NCBI GenBank assembly: GCA_050433985.1
Contig: JBNPWE010000016.1
Location: 3,863 to 67,862, forward strand
DNA: 64,000 nt
DNA from: JACIYW01 sp014359745
GTDB taxonomy: Bacteria > Pseudomonadota > Alphaproteobacteria > Rhodobacterales > Rhodobacteraceae
Direction of reading: 5' to 3'
In this document: positions 1 through 10,200 of the stretch, piece after piece
Numbering within the stretch: position 1 is the stretch's first letter
How the letters are laid out: every line of letters begins with the position of its first letter
The notes under the pieces: model-generated
What the model saw: the letters and a program-made list of their open reading frames with translations, nothing else
What the model was told of the DNA's origin: nothing
Database searches by the model: none
Program-made: the position numbers and the translations under genes

Positions 1-798
1 CCACCCCGCCCCGAGGCCACGATCCCGCCGGTGGCCTGGGGGGCGCTGACCCATCCGGGGCAGGTGCGCAGCGTGAACGAAGACGGGGTGTTCAGCGCCC
101 CCGACAAGGGGCTTTGGGCGGTGGCCGATGGCATGGGCGGGCATGTCGGCGGCGCCGAGGCGGCGGCGCTGATCGTCAAGGCGCTGGCCGGGGTGCCGCA
201 TCTGCGCGCGCTGGATGCCGCGCTTGACGGGGTGGACCGGGCGGTGACCGGCGCCGGGCGCGACATTGCCGCGCTGGCCGCCCGCAGCCCCGGCGCGGTG
301 ATCGGGGCCACGATGGTGGCGCTGGTGATCCGGGGCCGGGACTGGGGCTGTCTTTGGGCCGGGGACAGCCGCGCCTACCGGCTGCGGGGCGGGCGGCTGG
401 AACAGCTTACCCGCGACCACAGCGAGGTGAACGATCTTCTGGCCGCCGGGGTGATCACCCCGGCCGAGGCCAAGACCTGGCCACGGCGCAATGTGATCAG
501 CCGCGCGGTCGGGGTCAGCGATCCGCTGGTGCTTGACCGGGTCGGCGGGGTTCTGGAACCGGGGGATGTTTTCGTGCTGTGTTCGGATGGGCTGATGAAA
601 CATGTGACCGATGCTGAAATCGCCACCCTTCTGGCCGCGCATCCGCAGGCCGGGGCGGCGGCGGGCGCGCTGATCGACCTGACGCTGGAACGCGGCGCGC
701 AGGACAATGTGACGGTGGTGGTGGTGGCTGCTCCCGGCATTGGCCCCGGCCCCGGCACTGGCCCCGGTAATACCCCGGCTGGGGAGGCCCGCGCATGA
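1..798 (+). CDS. pppA: PP2C-family Ser/Thr phosphatase, T6SS-associated (5' end possibly cut)
   Basis: This is a metal-dependent PP2C phosphatase expected to remove phosphate from substrates of the T6SS threonine kinase encoded just downstream. Visible PP2C motifs, in order, are VNEDG, VADGMGGH (metal-binding Asp), WAGDSRAYR, the CSDGL motif and DNVTVVVV near the end. The tail is a Gly/Pro-rich stretch of GPGPGTGPG type. The frame is open to the left edge; a GTG at 31 is the first start inside the window, but the true start may lie just outside it, since the PP2C fold begins almost at once. The stop overlaps the kinase start by four bases (ATGA), so the two are co-translated. A second PP2C paralogue lies at 5318-6043. 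The family is certain; the role in T6SS control is inferred from context and from the Pseudomonas PppA precedent. Confidence 0.9.
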   Translation, partial: PPRPEATIPPVAWGALTHPGQVRSVNEDGVFSAPDKGLWAVADGMGGHVGGAEAAALIVKALAGVPHLRALDAALDGVDRAVTGAGRDIAALAARSPGAVIGATMVALVIRGRDWGCLWAGDSRAYRLRGGRLEQLTRDHSEVNDLLAAGVITPAEAKTWPRRNVISRAVGVSDPLVLDRVGGVLEPGDVFVLCSDGLMKHVTDAEIATLLAAHPQAGAAAGALIDLTLERGAQDNVTVVVVAAPGIGPGPGTGPGNTPAGEARA

Positions 799-2861
799 GT
801 ACCGGCGCGGGCAGCACCCCGCCGCTGGCGGATGGCCCGATCCGGGTTCCGGCGGGCACGCAGATCATCGGCACCTATGAAATCGTCGAACACCTGTCCA
901 CCGGCGGCATGGGCGAGGTGTACAGGGGCGTCAACATCCATTCCGGCGATCCGGTGGCGATCAAGATCGTGCTGCCCGCCCTTGCCCATGACCAGATGAT
1001 CCTGTCGCTGTTTCAGAAAGAGGCCAGCACGCTCAACCGGCTCGCGCATGACGCGATCGTGCGCTATCACGTCTTTACCATCGATCCGGGCATTCAGCGG
1101 CCCTGTCTGGTGATGGAATTCGTCGATGGCGAGGCGCTGTCGGACCGGATGAAAAAGGGCCCGATGGCGGCCGAGGATGTGCGCGCGGTGCTGATCCGGG
1201 TGGCCGGTGGCCTGGCGGCCGCGCATCGTTACGGCGTGGTGCACCGCGATCTGTCGCCCGATAACGTGATCTTGCAGGATGGCCGCGTCGATCATGCCAA
1301 GCTGATCGATTTCGGCATCGCCAAATCGCTGGCCGCGGGCGACAAGACGCTGATCGGCAACCAGTTCGCGGGTAAATACGGCTATGTCGCCCCCGAACAG
1401 ATGGGCCGCTTCCAGGGCGAGGTGACGGAACGCACCGATATCTACAGCCTGGGCCTTGTGGCCGCCGCCGCCTGTCTGGGCAAGGGGCTGGACATGGGCA
1501 GCAACCCCGCCAGCGCGCTGGAAAAGCGCGTCAGCGTGCCGGACCTGACCGGGATACCCGCCGACCTGGCAGAGCTTCTGGGCTGGATGCTGCAACCCGA
1601 CCCCGCCGACCGGCCCGACAGCATGGCCGCCGTGCTGGCGGTTCTGGGCGGCGAGGCAGAGGTCAGTTCGGTGCCCCCGCACAGCGCGCATTCGGTGCCG
1701 CCGGGCGGCGACGGGTTCGACGACCGCACCCGCATTGCCGGGATGGGCGGTTTCACCACCACGGGCGCGCCCCGTACCGCCCCCCGCACCGTCCCCCGCA
1801 CCGGGCAGCCGGTGGGGCAGCCGACCGCACCGGGAAATCAGGCCGCACCAAGTGCCGCGCCCGCGCCGAAACGGCGCAGGACGCTGCCGCTGATCCTGGG
1901 GCTTGTGGTGCTGGGCGGGGCTGGCGGCGGGGTGGCCTGGCAAATGGGCCTGCTGCCCGCGCCGGTCTCAAGATCCCTGTCGGACACGGCGGCGGCGGTC
2001 TTGCCCGCCTCGGTGGCCGCCCTGTTGCCGGGGGCGCCCGAGGCTGTGCCAGAGGGTTCAGGCGACGCCCCGCCGCCCTCCACCCCGGAGGCGGGCAAAC
2101 CAGCCCAGGCACCATCCGCCCCGCCCGCGCAAGCCGCAAGCACACCCCCCGCCACCCCGCCCGCCACCCCGCCCGCTGCCCCGCCTGTGGCCGATACCCG
2201 CAGCCCGATCGACCGGCAGATGGATTTCGTGCGAAACTATGATGCCGGGGCCTGCAGCTATCTGGTGATCAAGGGCACGCGCGGCGACAGCCTGCAGGTT
2301 GCGGCCTTTGGCACCTCGCCCGCGCCGTTCGAGACGATGAAAGACACGTTTGCACGCGATTTCGGCACGCCGCCCGATACCTCGGTGCATCTGGTGCGCC
2401 CCGATCAATGTGCGGTGGTCAGCTTTGCCAATGATCTTGCGGCAAGCGGCCGGGGGGCAGAGGATGACCTGTCGCGCCCGCGCCTGGTGCTTGACCGCGA
2501 CAGCCTGGCCGCGGGGCAAAGCATCCGCGGCACCATCACCCGCACCGGCGGGCGGCCGGTCTGGCTGATGCTGGTCGATGCCGAAGGCGTGGTCTATGAC
2601 CTGACCGGGCAGTTGCGCGAGGAACCGGGCGGGGTGCGCCGCTTTGGCCTGGCGCTGAATTTCACCGGCAGCGCCGGGGAAACCGAAACCAGCCTGCCGC
2701 TGATGATGATGGCGGTGACCAGCGATCAGGTGATCGAAACCGCCGCCGGGGCCGCCGGGGTGCGCGCCGCGCAACTGATGCCGATCATGGCCGACGAGAT
2801 CGTCGAACGCGGGCTGAACGCGCGCGCCGACCTGGCCTATTTCCGCTTCAACCTGCAATAG
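795..2861 (+). CDS. ppkA: Transmembrane Ser/Thr protein kinase, PpkA/ImpN-like
   Basis: This 688-residue kinase has a cytoplasmic Hanks-type domain at about residues 27-285: a Gly loop STGGMGEVY, Lys57 in VAIKI, the catalytic loop HRDLSPDN (Asp152), DFG at 172 and APEQ near 199. A Pro/Ala-rich linker follows, then one membrane segment at about 364-385, a second Ala/Pro-rich linker and a C-terminal domain of about 220 residues predicted to face the periplasm. In the Pseudomonas and Agrobacterium systems such kinases phosphorylate an FHA protein or TssL to switch on the T6SS; tagH and tssL candidates are in this window. It overlaps the upstream phosphatase by ATGA and converges on chrA. I cannot assign the C-terminal domain to a known family; it may be the envelope sensor. 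Confidence 0.92.
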   Translation: MSTGAGSTPPLADGPIRVPAGTQIIGTYEIVEHLSTGGMGEVYRGVNIHSGDPVAIKIVLPALAHDQMILSLFQKEASTLNRLAHDAIVRYHVFTIDPGIQRPCLVMEFVDGEALSDRMKKGPMAAEDVRAVLIRVAGGLAAAHRYGVVHRDLSPDNVILQDGRVDHAKLIDFGIAKSLAAGDKTLIGNQFAGKYGYVAPEQMGRFQGEVTERTDIYSLGLVAAAACLGKGLDMGSNPASALEKRVSVPDLTGIPADLAELLGWMLQPDPADRPDSMAAVLAVLGGEAEVSSVPPHSAHSVPPGGDGFDDRTRIAGMGGFTTTGAPRTAPRTVPRTGQPVGQPTAPGNQAAPSAAPAPKRRRTLPLILGLVVLGGAGGGVAWQMGLLPAPVSRSLSDTAAAVLPASVAALLPGAPEAVPEGSGDAPPPSTPEAGKPAQAPSAPPAQAASTPPATPPATPPAAPPVADTRSPIDRQMDFVRNYDAGACSYLVIKGTRGDSLQVAAFGTSPAPFETMKDTFARDFGTPPDTSVHLVRPDQCAVVSFANDLAASGRGAEDDLSRPRLVLDRDSLAAGQSIRGTITRTGGRPVWLMLVDAEGVVYDLTGQLREEPGGVRRFGLALNFTGSAGETETSLPLMMMAVTSDQVIETAAGAAGVRAAQLMPIMADEIVERGLNARADLAYFRFNLQ

Positions 2862-2903
2862 GCGGCGGGAAACACCATTGGGAAAACACCCCTGGCGCGC
2901 GCC

Positions 2904-4268
2904 CTACAGGCCCGCCAGATACAGCCCGACCCCGGCCAGCGCCGCCCCCGTCAGCACCACCCCGGTGCCCAGGCGCAGGCCAAACACCGCCACCAGCGCC
3001 GCCAGAACCAGCGCCACGGCGGGCAGGTTCACCGAAGCGGCCACCGGCAGATCCAGCCGCAGCCCGCAGGTGGCGATCCGCACGGTTTCGTCAAACATCA
3101 CATGCAGCCCGAACCAGATCGCCAGGTTCAACACCACCCCCACCACCGCCGCGGTGATCGCGGTCAGCGCCCCACCCAGCAGGCGATTGTCGCGCAGCCG
3201 CTCGATGAAGGGGGCGCCCAGAAAGATCCACAAAAAGCACGGCGTAAAGGTCACCCAGGTGGTCAGCAACCCGCCCAGCGTGCCCGCCAGCAGCGGCGGC
3301 AGGCTGCCCGCCTCGCGAAAGGCGGCCATGAAGCCGACGAATTGCGTGACCATGATCAGGGGCCCCGGCGTCGTTTCGGCCATGCCCAGCCCATCCAGCA
3401 TCTCGCCGGGACGCAGCCAGCCGAAATGCTGCACCGCCTCTTGCGCCACATAGGCCAGCACCGCGTAGGCGCCGCCAAAGGTCACCACCGCCATCAGGCT
3501 GAAGAACCGGGCGATCTGGCTGAACACATCATCCAGCCCCAGCATCAGCCCCAGAACCGCCACCGGCACCAGCCAGAGCGCCAGCAGCACCCCCGAGACG
3601 CGCAGCGCGAAGGCCACGTTGACGCGGGCATGCGCGGGCACATCGGCGCCCAGAACCGTGTCGGCATCTTCAACCTGCACCGCGCCCGGTCGGCCATGGC
3701 CGCCCCCCGCCGCGAAGGTCGGCAGATTGGCGCGCGCGCCAAGATAGCCGATCAGCCCCGCCGCCAGAATGATCAGCGGAAACGGCACGCCAAAGCCGAA
3801 GATCGCCACAAAGGCCGCCGCCGCCACCCAGATCAGCGCGCGATTGCGCAAGACCCGCCCGCCGATGCGGATCACCGCCTGCACCACGATCGCCAGCACC
3901 GCCGCCTTCAGCCCGAAAAACAGCGCCGCCACCACCCCGACATTGCCATAAAGCGCATAGATCCAGCTTAGCGCCATGATCGCCGCCACGCCGGGCAGCA
4001 CGAACAGAAACCCCGCGATCACCCCGCCCAATGTGCGGTGCATCAGCCAGCCGATATAGACGGCAAGCTGCATCGCCTCGGGTCCGGGCAGCAACATGCA
4101 GTAATTCAGCGCGTGCAGGAACCGCCTTTCGCCCAGCCATTTCTGTTCTTCGACCAGAATGCGGTGCATCACCGCGATCTGCCCGGCCGGCCCGCCAAAG
4201 CTGAGCAGGCCGACACGGGCCCAGATACGAAACGCCTGGCCAAGGGTCGGATAGGGGGGGGTGTTCAT
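2904..4268 (-). CDS. chrA: Chromate transporter, CHR family
   Basis: This is a membrane transporter of the ChrA family, which exports chromate across the inner membrane. The 454-residue protein has two homologous CHR halves: an N-terminal half beginning with a conserved FLSFGGPAGQ-type motif (seen as LLSFGGPAGQIAVMH) and a second half with VVTFGGAYAVL followed by TTPGPLIMVTQFVG. Many hydrophobic segments are evident throughout. The start used is the ATG at 4268, giving MNTPPYPTLGQ; the frame extends upstream to 4418, but that extension is Arg/Cys-rich and not transporter-like. It lies 170 bases downstream of the M15 peptidase gene on the same strand, so it may be read through from the T6SS operon or have its own promoter. 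It has no obvious role in secretion. Confidence 0.9.
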   Translation of the reverse strand: MNTPPYPTLGQAFRIWARVGLLSFGGPAGQIAVMHRILVEEQKWLGERRFLHALNYCMLLPGPEAMQLAVYIGWLMHRTLGGVIAGFLFVLPGVAAIMALSWIYALYGNVGVVAALFFGLKAAVLAIVVQAVIRIGGRVLRNRALIWVAAAAFVAIFGFGVPFPLIILAAGLIGYLGARANLPTFAAGGGHGRPGAVQVEDADTVLGADVPAHARVNVAFALRVSGVLLALWLVPVAVLGLMLGLDDVFSQIARFFSLMAVVTFGGAYAVLAYVAQEAVQHFGWLRPGEMLDGLGMAETTPGPLIMVTQFVGFMAAFREAGSLPPLLAGTLGGLLTTWVTFTPCFLWIFLGAPFIERLRDNRLLGGALTAITAAVVGVVLNLAIWFGLHVMFDETVRIATCGLRLDLPVAASVNLPAVALVLAALVAVFGLRLGTGVVLTGAALAGVGLYLAGL

Positions 4269-4373
4269 GTCAGGCTTTCGGGGTGTCTTGACAGGGGTGC
4301 AGGCCTTGGCGTGGGGCGCGCAGTCAGACCCGCACCCAGACCGCACCAAATAATGCTCTTTCCTATCCTCTCG

Positions 4374-4390
4374 AAAAAAATACTCATCTC
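4374..4390 (-). repeat. 3'-flanking motif, divergent copy
   Basis: On the minus strand this reads GAGATGAGTATTT and then a run of T. It lies 49 bases past the stop of the M15 peptidase gene, on the same strand. The first half matches the motif found at 44348, 49921 and 50189; the CCAAGATGAAA half is missing. A GGGG-AAA-CCCC hairpin lies between the stop codon and the motif, so this could be part of a terminator. Confidence 0.45.
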
Positions 4391-4438
4391 CCGCACCCTC
4401 CCTGCGCGCGCCGGTCAAGGGGTTTCCCCCGACGGATT

Positions 4439-5287
4439 CTAGATCCTGCCCTCTGCCCGCCAGTGTTCCAGCAATTCGCGGCTGACCTCGAAATGCATGC
4501 TGTCCTCGCGGCCAAAGGCGGCGCCCCAGATCCAGCCGGCATCGCGAAAGAAATCGGCCAGGATCGTCAGGCCAAGCTGGGTATAGCCATCGCCCAGCGT
4601 ATCAAGATAGCTGTCGATGTTCAGATCCACCGCCAGGCCGAAGGCATGGTTCGACACGCTGGTTCCCGACCCGCGCACCAGCCGCACGCACAGCGATCCG
4701 GCGGTATCGATGCGGTCGTAAAGATCGGGGTCGGTGCGGCGCACCTGTTCGAAGACCTCGCGCAGGCTGTCGATGGCGGGGCGCAGCATCTGCACCCGGA
4801 TCGGGCCGACATCTTCGGTTACCAGCATCTCGCGCAGCGCCGGATTGGTCATCGGCTGGCAGGTGTCGGACAGATCGCCGCGCGGCAGGCCCAGGAATTC
4901 CACCAGAAACGCCGGGGTTGCCACGGTCAGTTCGGTGTTGATGGCGCGGCGCGCGGCGATCTGCACGATATCGGCATAGGCGTTGGCGATGGTATTGGGC
5001 CCGTCGTGGCGAAACACCTGATCGGTGGGCGGCAGCGCCTGCCCGCCGGGCGGGGCCGCGCGCAACTCGGTCTGCAGGCGTTCGATGCGGTCGGCCAGGA
5101 TCTCTATCTGGCCGCGCAGCATCTCGATGTCGATACGCGCGCCGCTGTCCACCGCGCCGCCGGCGCGCCCGCCGCCGGGGGGCTGGATCACGATCGAGGC
5201 GACGCGCCACATGACCGGCGCCAGCACCAGGCCAACCGCGATCACGATGGCGGGGACGATAAAAGAGGGGGTCGGCTTTGTGCTCAT
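4439..5287 (-). CDS. Membrane-anchored M15-family peptidase (VanY/CwlK-like), T6SS-associated
   Basis: A 282-residue protein with one N-terminal membrane segment (about 9-30), a short coiled coil (about 50-77) and a C-terminal zinc peptidase domain. The M15 signature is complete: S-x-H-x-x-G-x-A-x-D in SNHAFGLAVDLN (His214, Asp221) and the second metal motif SMHFE (His265, Glu267). Such enzymes cut peptide stems of peptidoglycan. The orientation implies the catalytic domain faces the periplasm. It sits between the second PP2C gene and chrA at the end of the T6SS operon. A likely role is local wall opening for the T6SS, as proposed for the Acinetobacter peptidoglycan hydrolase TagX, but an unrelated envelope function is possible. 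Fold assignment is firm; the T6SS link is inference. Confidence 0.82.
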   Translation of the reverse strand: MSTKPTPSFIVPAIVIAVGLVLAPVMWRVASIVIQPPGGGRAGGAVDSGARIDIEMLRGQIEILADRIERLQTELRAAPPGGQALPPTDQVFRHDGPNTIANAYADIVQIAARRAINTELTVATPAFLVEFLGLPRGDLSDTCQPMTNPALREMLVTEDVGPIRVQMLRPAIDSLREVFEQVRRTDPDLYDRIDTAGSLCVRLVRGSGTSVSNHAFGLAVDLNIDSYLDTLGDGYTQLGLTILADFFRDAGWIWGAAFGREDSMHFEVSRELLEHWRAEGRI

Positions 5288-5317
5288 CGGTTTTGGGTAT
5301 CCGGGGTTGGGGGGCGA

Positions 5318-6043
5318 TCACCCGACATCGACGACGATCACCGAGATATTGTCGGCGCCGCCGCCATCCAGCGCAAGCTGCATAAGCCGGTCGGCCAGTG
5401 TTTCGATCGGGGCGCCGGGCACCAGCGCCTCAAGCTGCGCCAGCGTGGCATATTTGTTCAGCCCGTCCGAACACAGCAGAAACCGGTCACCCGGTTCCAG
5501 CGCGCCATGCACCTTGTCAAGCGCCAGCTCGGTTCCCACCCCGACCGCGCGGGTGATGGCATTGGATTGCGGGTGATGTTCGGCCTCGTCCCAGGTCATT
5601 TCGCCGGCCAGCACCAGATCGGCGACCAGCGAATGATCGGTGGTCAGCATTTCGGCCCGGCCGTTGCGGAACCGGTAGATCCGGCTGTCGCCGACCCAGA
5701 GGGCGGCGAAATGATCCTGCGACAGGATCAGCGCCACCACGGTGGTGCCGATCACCTCGCCGCCGCGCGCCGCGGCCTCGGCGCGGATGATGTCATGCGC
5801 GTCCAGGATGGCACCGCGGACCTGGCGCATCAGATCGCCGGGGGGCAGATCGGCGGGCAGCATCGCCACCGCCTCGGTCACGGTCTGGCTGGCGAAATCG
5901 CCCGCGGCATGGCCGCCCATGCCATCGGCCACGATCCAGATCCGCTGATCGGGCAGGGCAAGGATCGCATCCTCGTTGACCTGGCGCACGCGTCCGACAT
6001 GGGTCGTGGCGGAATAGCGGATCGGCCTTGCTCCGTCGGTCAT
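5318..6043 (-). CDS. PP2C-family Ser/Thr phosphatase, second copy
   Basis: A 241-residue PP2C phosphatase with the same layout as the one at the left edge: QVNEDA at 21-26, VADGMGGH at 38-45, LWVGDSRIYRFR, LCSDGLNKY and DNISVIVVDV at the C terminus. Every metal-binding Asp expected for the family is visible. Its start codon overlaps the tagF stop (ATGA), so it is translated from the T6SS operon, whereas the first PP2C travels with the kinase on the opposite strand. Two phosphatases for one visible kinase is unusual; one may act on TagH and the other on a different phosphoprotein. Confidence 0.9.
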   Translation of the reverse strand: MTDGARPIRYSATTHVGRVRQVNEDAILALPDQRIWIVADGMGGHAAGDFASQTVTEAVAMLPADLPPGDLMRQVRGAILDAHDIIRAEAAARGGEVIGTTVVALILSQDHFAALWVGDSRIYRFRNGRAEMLTTDHSLVADLVLAGEMTWDEAEHHPQSNAITRAVGVGTELALDKVHGALEPGDRFLLCSDGLNKYATLAQLEALVPGAPIETLADRLMQLALDGGGADNISVIVVDVG

Positions 6044-7149
6044 CGGGCGGGATCCTTTCGCTGGCCGTCAGGCGGGATAGGGGAAGGGGGGGCGGTGGGA
6101 TCGTCATCACCGCCCGCCTTTGGGGTGTCATCCTGTGGGGGGTCATCATCGGGGGGGCCATCCGACAGAAGCTGGGCGATCAGATCGGCGCCCGCGTCGG
6201 GGTCGGCCCTGGCCTCGGTGGCGGTGCCCGGTTCGGGCGACGACAACAGATCCTCCAGCGGGTCATATCCCGGATCGGGCGCGGGTGCCGCATCCGGCCC
6301 GGTGTCTGGCCCCGCATCCCTGGCCTTGGGGGGCGGGGGGCGGGTGTCATGCCTGGGGGTGTCGATCCGCGCGGCCGGGGCAGGTTCCGGTGCGGGGGCT
6401 GCGGGGGCGGGGGCCCGGCCCGACCAGACCGGCGCATCCAGATCGAACAGCCCCTCGGCCTGATCGGCATCGGGCAGGCCTTCGCACACCATCAGCCGCA
6501 GCCCGCCGGTGACATCCGCGCTCCAGACGCTGGGCCGGGCAAAGCGCGCGCCCGCCAGCCCCGCGGCCAGATCGGTCAGCAGCCCCTGTGCCCCGGCGCC
6601 AACCGCGACCAGGGTGCCGGGCCTGGCCGACAGCGCCGCCTCGGCCCGCCCGGCGCGCGCCCCAAGCGGCGCCAGTCGCGCGGCCAGCGCCTCGCGCGTC
6701 ATCGCGTCATCAAGCGCGCCAAGCGCGATACCTTCGAGATCCAGAAAGGTCGGCGTGGCGATGAAATGATCCAGCAGCGCCGAACGGCTGCCCGGAAGGG
6801 TGGCGGCCAGCGTCAGCGGAAACTGCCGCCCCACCCGGTCGATCGAGGCCATCATCACCCCGATCACCGGGTCAGGCCCCGCCAGCCCGCCCGCCAGGGT
6901 AAAGCGCCAGATCGGCGCGGTCAGATAACAGTCGTTCCAGCGCCCGCCCAGCCGCGCCCGCCCGCCGGTCATCGCGCCCTGCAAGAACCCGTCCCAGGGG
7001 TCGATGAAACCGCGCGGCAGGGTGATGCGAAAGAAATCCCCCAGCGCCGGCAATTTGCCATAGGCCCCGAAGGCCCCGGCGGTGGGGATCTGATCTGGCC
7101 GGGCCGGATCCGGGCGGGCCTGATCCGGGCCGGAAACCGCGCCGCTCAT
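6040..7149 (-). CDS. tagF: T6SS-associated protein TagF/ImpM with a long disordered tail
   Basis: The N-terminal part (about residues 25-200 of 369) is the TagF/ImpM domain, recognised by GAYGKLPALGDFFR close to the start followed by FIDPWDGFLQ. TagF proteins repress T6SS firing post-translationally; in some alphaproteobacteria TagF and PppA are fused into one protein, and here the next gene is a PP2C phosphatase overlapping by ATGA. The C-terminal half is low complexity, rich in Asp, Pro and Ala, and holds short acidic Leu motifs (PLEDLLSS and LIAQLLSDG) like those in the FHA and sheath-fusion proteins. The start is taken as ATG 7149 (MSGAVSG), 61 bases after the tssM stop; longer starts would run into tssM. 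Confidence 0.88.
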   Translation of the reverse strand: MSGAVSGPDQARPDPARPDQIPTAGAFGAYGKLPALGDFFRITLPRGFIDPWDGFLQGAMTGGRARLGGRWNDCYLTAPIWRFTLAGGLAGPDPVIGVMMASIDRVGRQFPLTLAATLPGSRSALLDHFIATPTFLDLEGIALGALDDAMTREALAARLAPLGARAGRAEAALSARPGTLVAVGAGAQGLLTDLAAGLAGARFARPSVWSADVTGGLRLMVCEGLPDADQAEGLFDLDAPVWSGRAPAPAAPAPEPAPAARIDTPRHDTRPPPPKARDAGPDTGPDAAPAPDPGYDPLEDLLSSPEPGTATEARADPDAGADLIAQLLSDGPPDDDPPQDDTPKAGGDDDPTAPPSPIPPDGQRKDPAR

Positions 7150-7210
7150 CGGATATCCCCCGATATCGCACTTTCTGGCATCGCCGGTTCTGGGATTACG
7201 GGCATCGGCA

Positions 7211-10200
7211 TCAAAAACTCTCCGGGCAGGAAAACTGCCCCAGCGCGGGCAGGGCAAAGGGGTTCAGCACCGATCCCGACTGCATCTGGAAAATCGCGAT
7301 CTGGCCGCCGATGTTGAAGATGATGCGGTTGCGATCCGAAACATTGGTGCGCCGCACCTCGGCCGCGTCCAGCAGCCGGAACCAGCCCCAGGGCCCGTCA
7401 AAGCGCATCCCGCCCTGGCTGCCCGCGGGCGGCGGCACAAAGGCGATCTGCGCCATGCCGACCTGGCCGGGCCAGGTGATGGCCGTGGGCCCCGGCACGC
7501 CATCCTTGTGCGAGAAATCCACCGCCGTGCCGTCGATCTTCAACTGGACCGATTTCGCCTTGGGATCGAGCGCCTCCGGGGTGATCTGAAAGGCGACCGA
7601 GGGCACCGCCCCGCCCGTGGCAAAAAACGCATCGCGGATCGCGGCGGCATTCTGGAACTGTTGCAGCACCCCCGGCGCGATGCCCAGATCGGTGCCCGCA
7701 CCGGGGCGGAACGACCAGGGGTTGGTGCGGGTATCGACGAATTTCGCCAGGTTCTGCTTGAAGAACCCGTCAATCAGCCCGTCGGGGGCGAACAGGCGGC
7801 CGAAATCCTGCATCGAGGTATCGGCCTGCGCGCGTCTGGTCATCGGATAGCGGTTGCCAAGCGCCTGGGTGCAGAACGGCAGCACCTCGGATTGCCATGT
7901 GGCGTTGAGCGAGGCACGGGTGCCATCGGCGGTGATCCCCGACGCCCCCTGCGCAACCTGCGTCACCCAGCGCGGCAGCGGGCCGGGCATGTTGGCCACG
8001 CCCTGCTGAAGCCGCGACAGCGCCGTCGCCTCGGGGGCCGCGGCAAAGCCGCCGCCGCCCAGCGTCTGCGCGCCGCTGAACGACAGGCGGTTGAGTTCGC
8101 GATAGACCTCGCCCAGCGTGCCGATCAGCCCGTCAAGCTGCGAAGGCTGGCCCTCGGGGCGCTCGACAAGCTGGTGCAGCCAGTCAAAGCGGTTCTCGAC
8201 ATAGGCGCCGGGCGGGGGCGGTGGCGCCGCCCCCGCCAGCCGGTTTTCCGCCGCCGAACTGAGCGCCGAGAAAAGCGACTGGCTGGTGGCATCGAGGTTT
8301 GACAGCACCTCGCGTTCGGCGACAGTGGAAAGCCCGGCCTTCGCGGCGCTGGTATCGAGAATCGCGCGGCTTTTGGTCAGGCTGGTTTCCTTTGAAATCG
8401 CGGTCAGGATATTGACCAGCGGCGAGGTCGGCCCCGACAGCACATTGACCACCTCGACGGCATGCGACAGCGATTGCAGCGGGATGATGTCGATATCGCC
8501 CATCAGCGTGTCATAGCGTTCGACATAATCGCTGTAGTAAAGATCGAGCACATCGCGCGACAGCGCCAGCAGCGCCGCATCGCTTTGTTCGGCCTCGCCC
8601 TGCGGGCCCAGCACCCAGCTTTCGCCCTGAATGCGCCGCGCCACGCCAAGCGCCTCGCCCAGGAACACGTCGTGAAAGCCGTTCCAGGTAAAGATGCCCT
8701 CTACCCCCTCGCCCAGCGGTTTGCCCGACGACCGGGTCATGACCCGCGCCACCGCCGGGCCGCCGACATCGGTCAGGCGCAGTTGCGGCAGCGCCTGGGC
8801 GGCGGGGCTGTTGAGGATGCCGTTATAGACCCGTTCGGCCATCGGCATTTCCAGCAAGATGATGCGCACCCGTTCGATCAACGGCCCGTTCAGCGCGATC
8901 TGGACCCGTGGTTCGGACAAAAGCGTGTCAAGATGGCGTGCCAGATCCTCGCGCAGTGTCTCGCGGTCGGGGCCGGGAAAGGCGATCGACCAGTCGATGC
9001 GCATCCAGTCCTTGACCAGGCGGGTGTTCATCGGCCCCTGCGCGCCCAGCATCAGATAGATCTTCAACGCCTCGTACAGCAGATCGGGGTTGTTGATATT
9101 GGCCAGCATCTGTTCTTCCAGACGCAGGATCAGCCGTGGCAGCAGATGTTCGTTGAGCGCCGCGCGATAGCTTTGCCGCGCGGTGCTGGCCAGCACCGGC
9201 CCCTGATAAAGCCCCCAGCCCAGATCGCCCGCCGGATCGGCCCGCCCCGAGGCCAGGCCTGCGGGCATGTCGCGCAGGATGTTGAGCGCGGGCACCACGC
9301 CGGGCAGATCGGTGTCGCCGATCGGGCTGCCGGGGATCAGGGCGGCGGCGGCGCGGTAATCCTCTATCGCCGCGTTGCTTGCCGCCAGCAGCGCCCGGTT
9401 GCCCAGATAGCTGCGCGTCCACAGCCCGGCGGCGGCGGCGGCCACCAGCACCACGGCGGCAATCGCGCCGCGCCGCGCCCAGCGATAGCGCCGTTCCACC
9501 TTGTCATCGGCCGAGACAAGCCCCGCCTCGCGGAACACCACGTTCAAAAACAGCCGCGTCAGAAAGAACGACCGCCCCGTGCCGCGCCCCGATCCGATCG
9601 CCTGCCGCCCGATGCCGAAGGTGCGCGCCATGCCCATCATCAGCCGGTCGATCGGCGTGCCTTCCTGGGTGCCGGACGTGAAATAGACCCCGCGCAGCAT
9701 CTGCCGGTGTTCATAACGATTGTCCTGGAACACCTCGGCCAGGAAATCGCGGGCCACCTGGCGCAAGGTCGCAAGCTGCGGGGGAAAGCCCGCGACCAGG
9801 CTGCGGCGCTGCGGATCGGTTTCGGATTGCATCCGTTCCAGCGATTGCGCGTTCAGCCGTTCCAGCAGCAGCGCGAATTCGGTATCGAACCCGGCGATGG
9901 CGGGGTTTTCCTCGGTGCGGGCCTCGGTCCGGGCGGCGGCCTTTCTGGTCTTGGCCTCCAGCGGCAGGGTAAAGCCCCAGATCTGTTCGCGCGCCTCGCG
10001 GCCCAATGGTTCAAAGAATTCCTGGAACCCCGCGATCAGGTCGGCCTTGGTAAAGAGCACATAGACCGGAAAGCGCACGCCCAGCTTTTCGCGCAGTTCA
10101 TGCAGCCGGCGGCGGATGGCGCGGGCGTGGGCGGCCTGTGTCAGCTCGTCGGTCATCGACAGATCCGACAGCGAGATGGCGATCAGCGCGCCATTGACCG

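Noticed and set aside
375..1943. 522-codon minus-strand frame under the phosphatase and kinase
   Set aside because: Overlaps the PP2C active-site motifs and kinase motifs on the other strand; the translated product is not protein-like.
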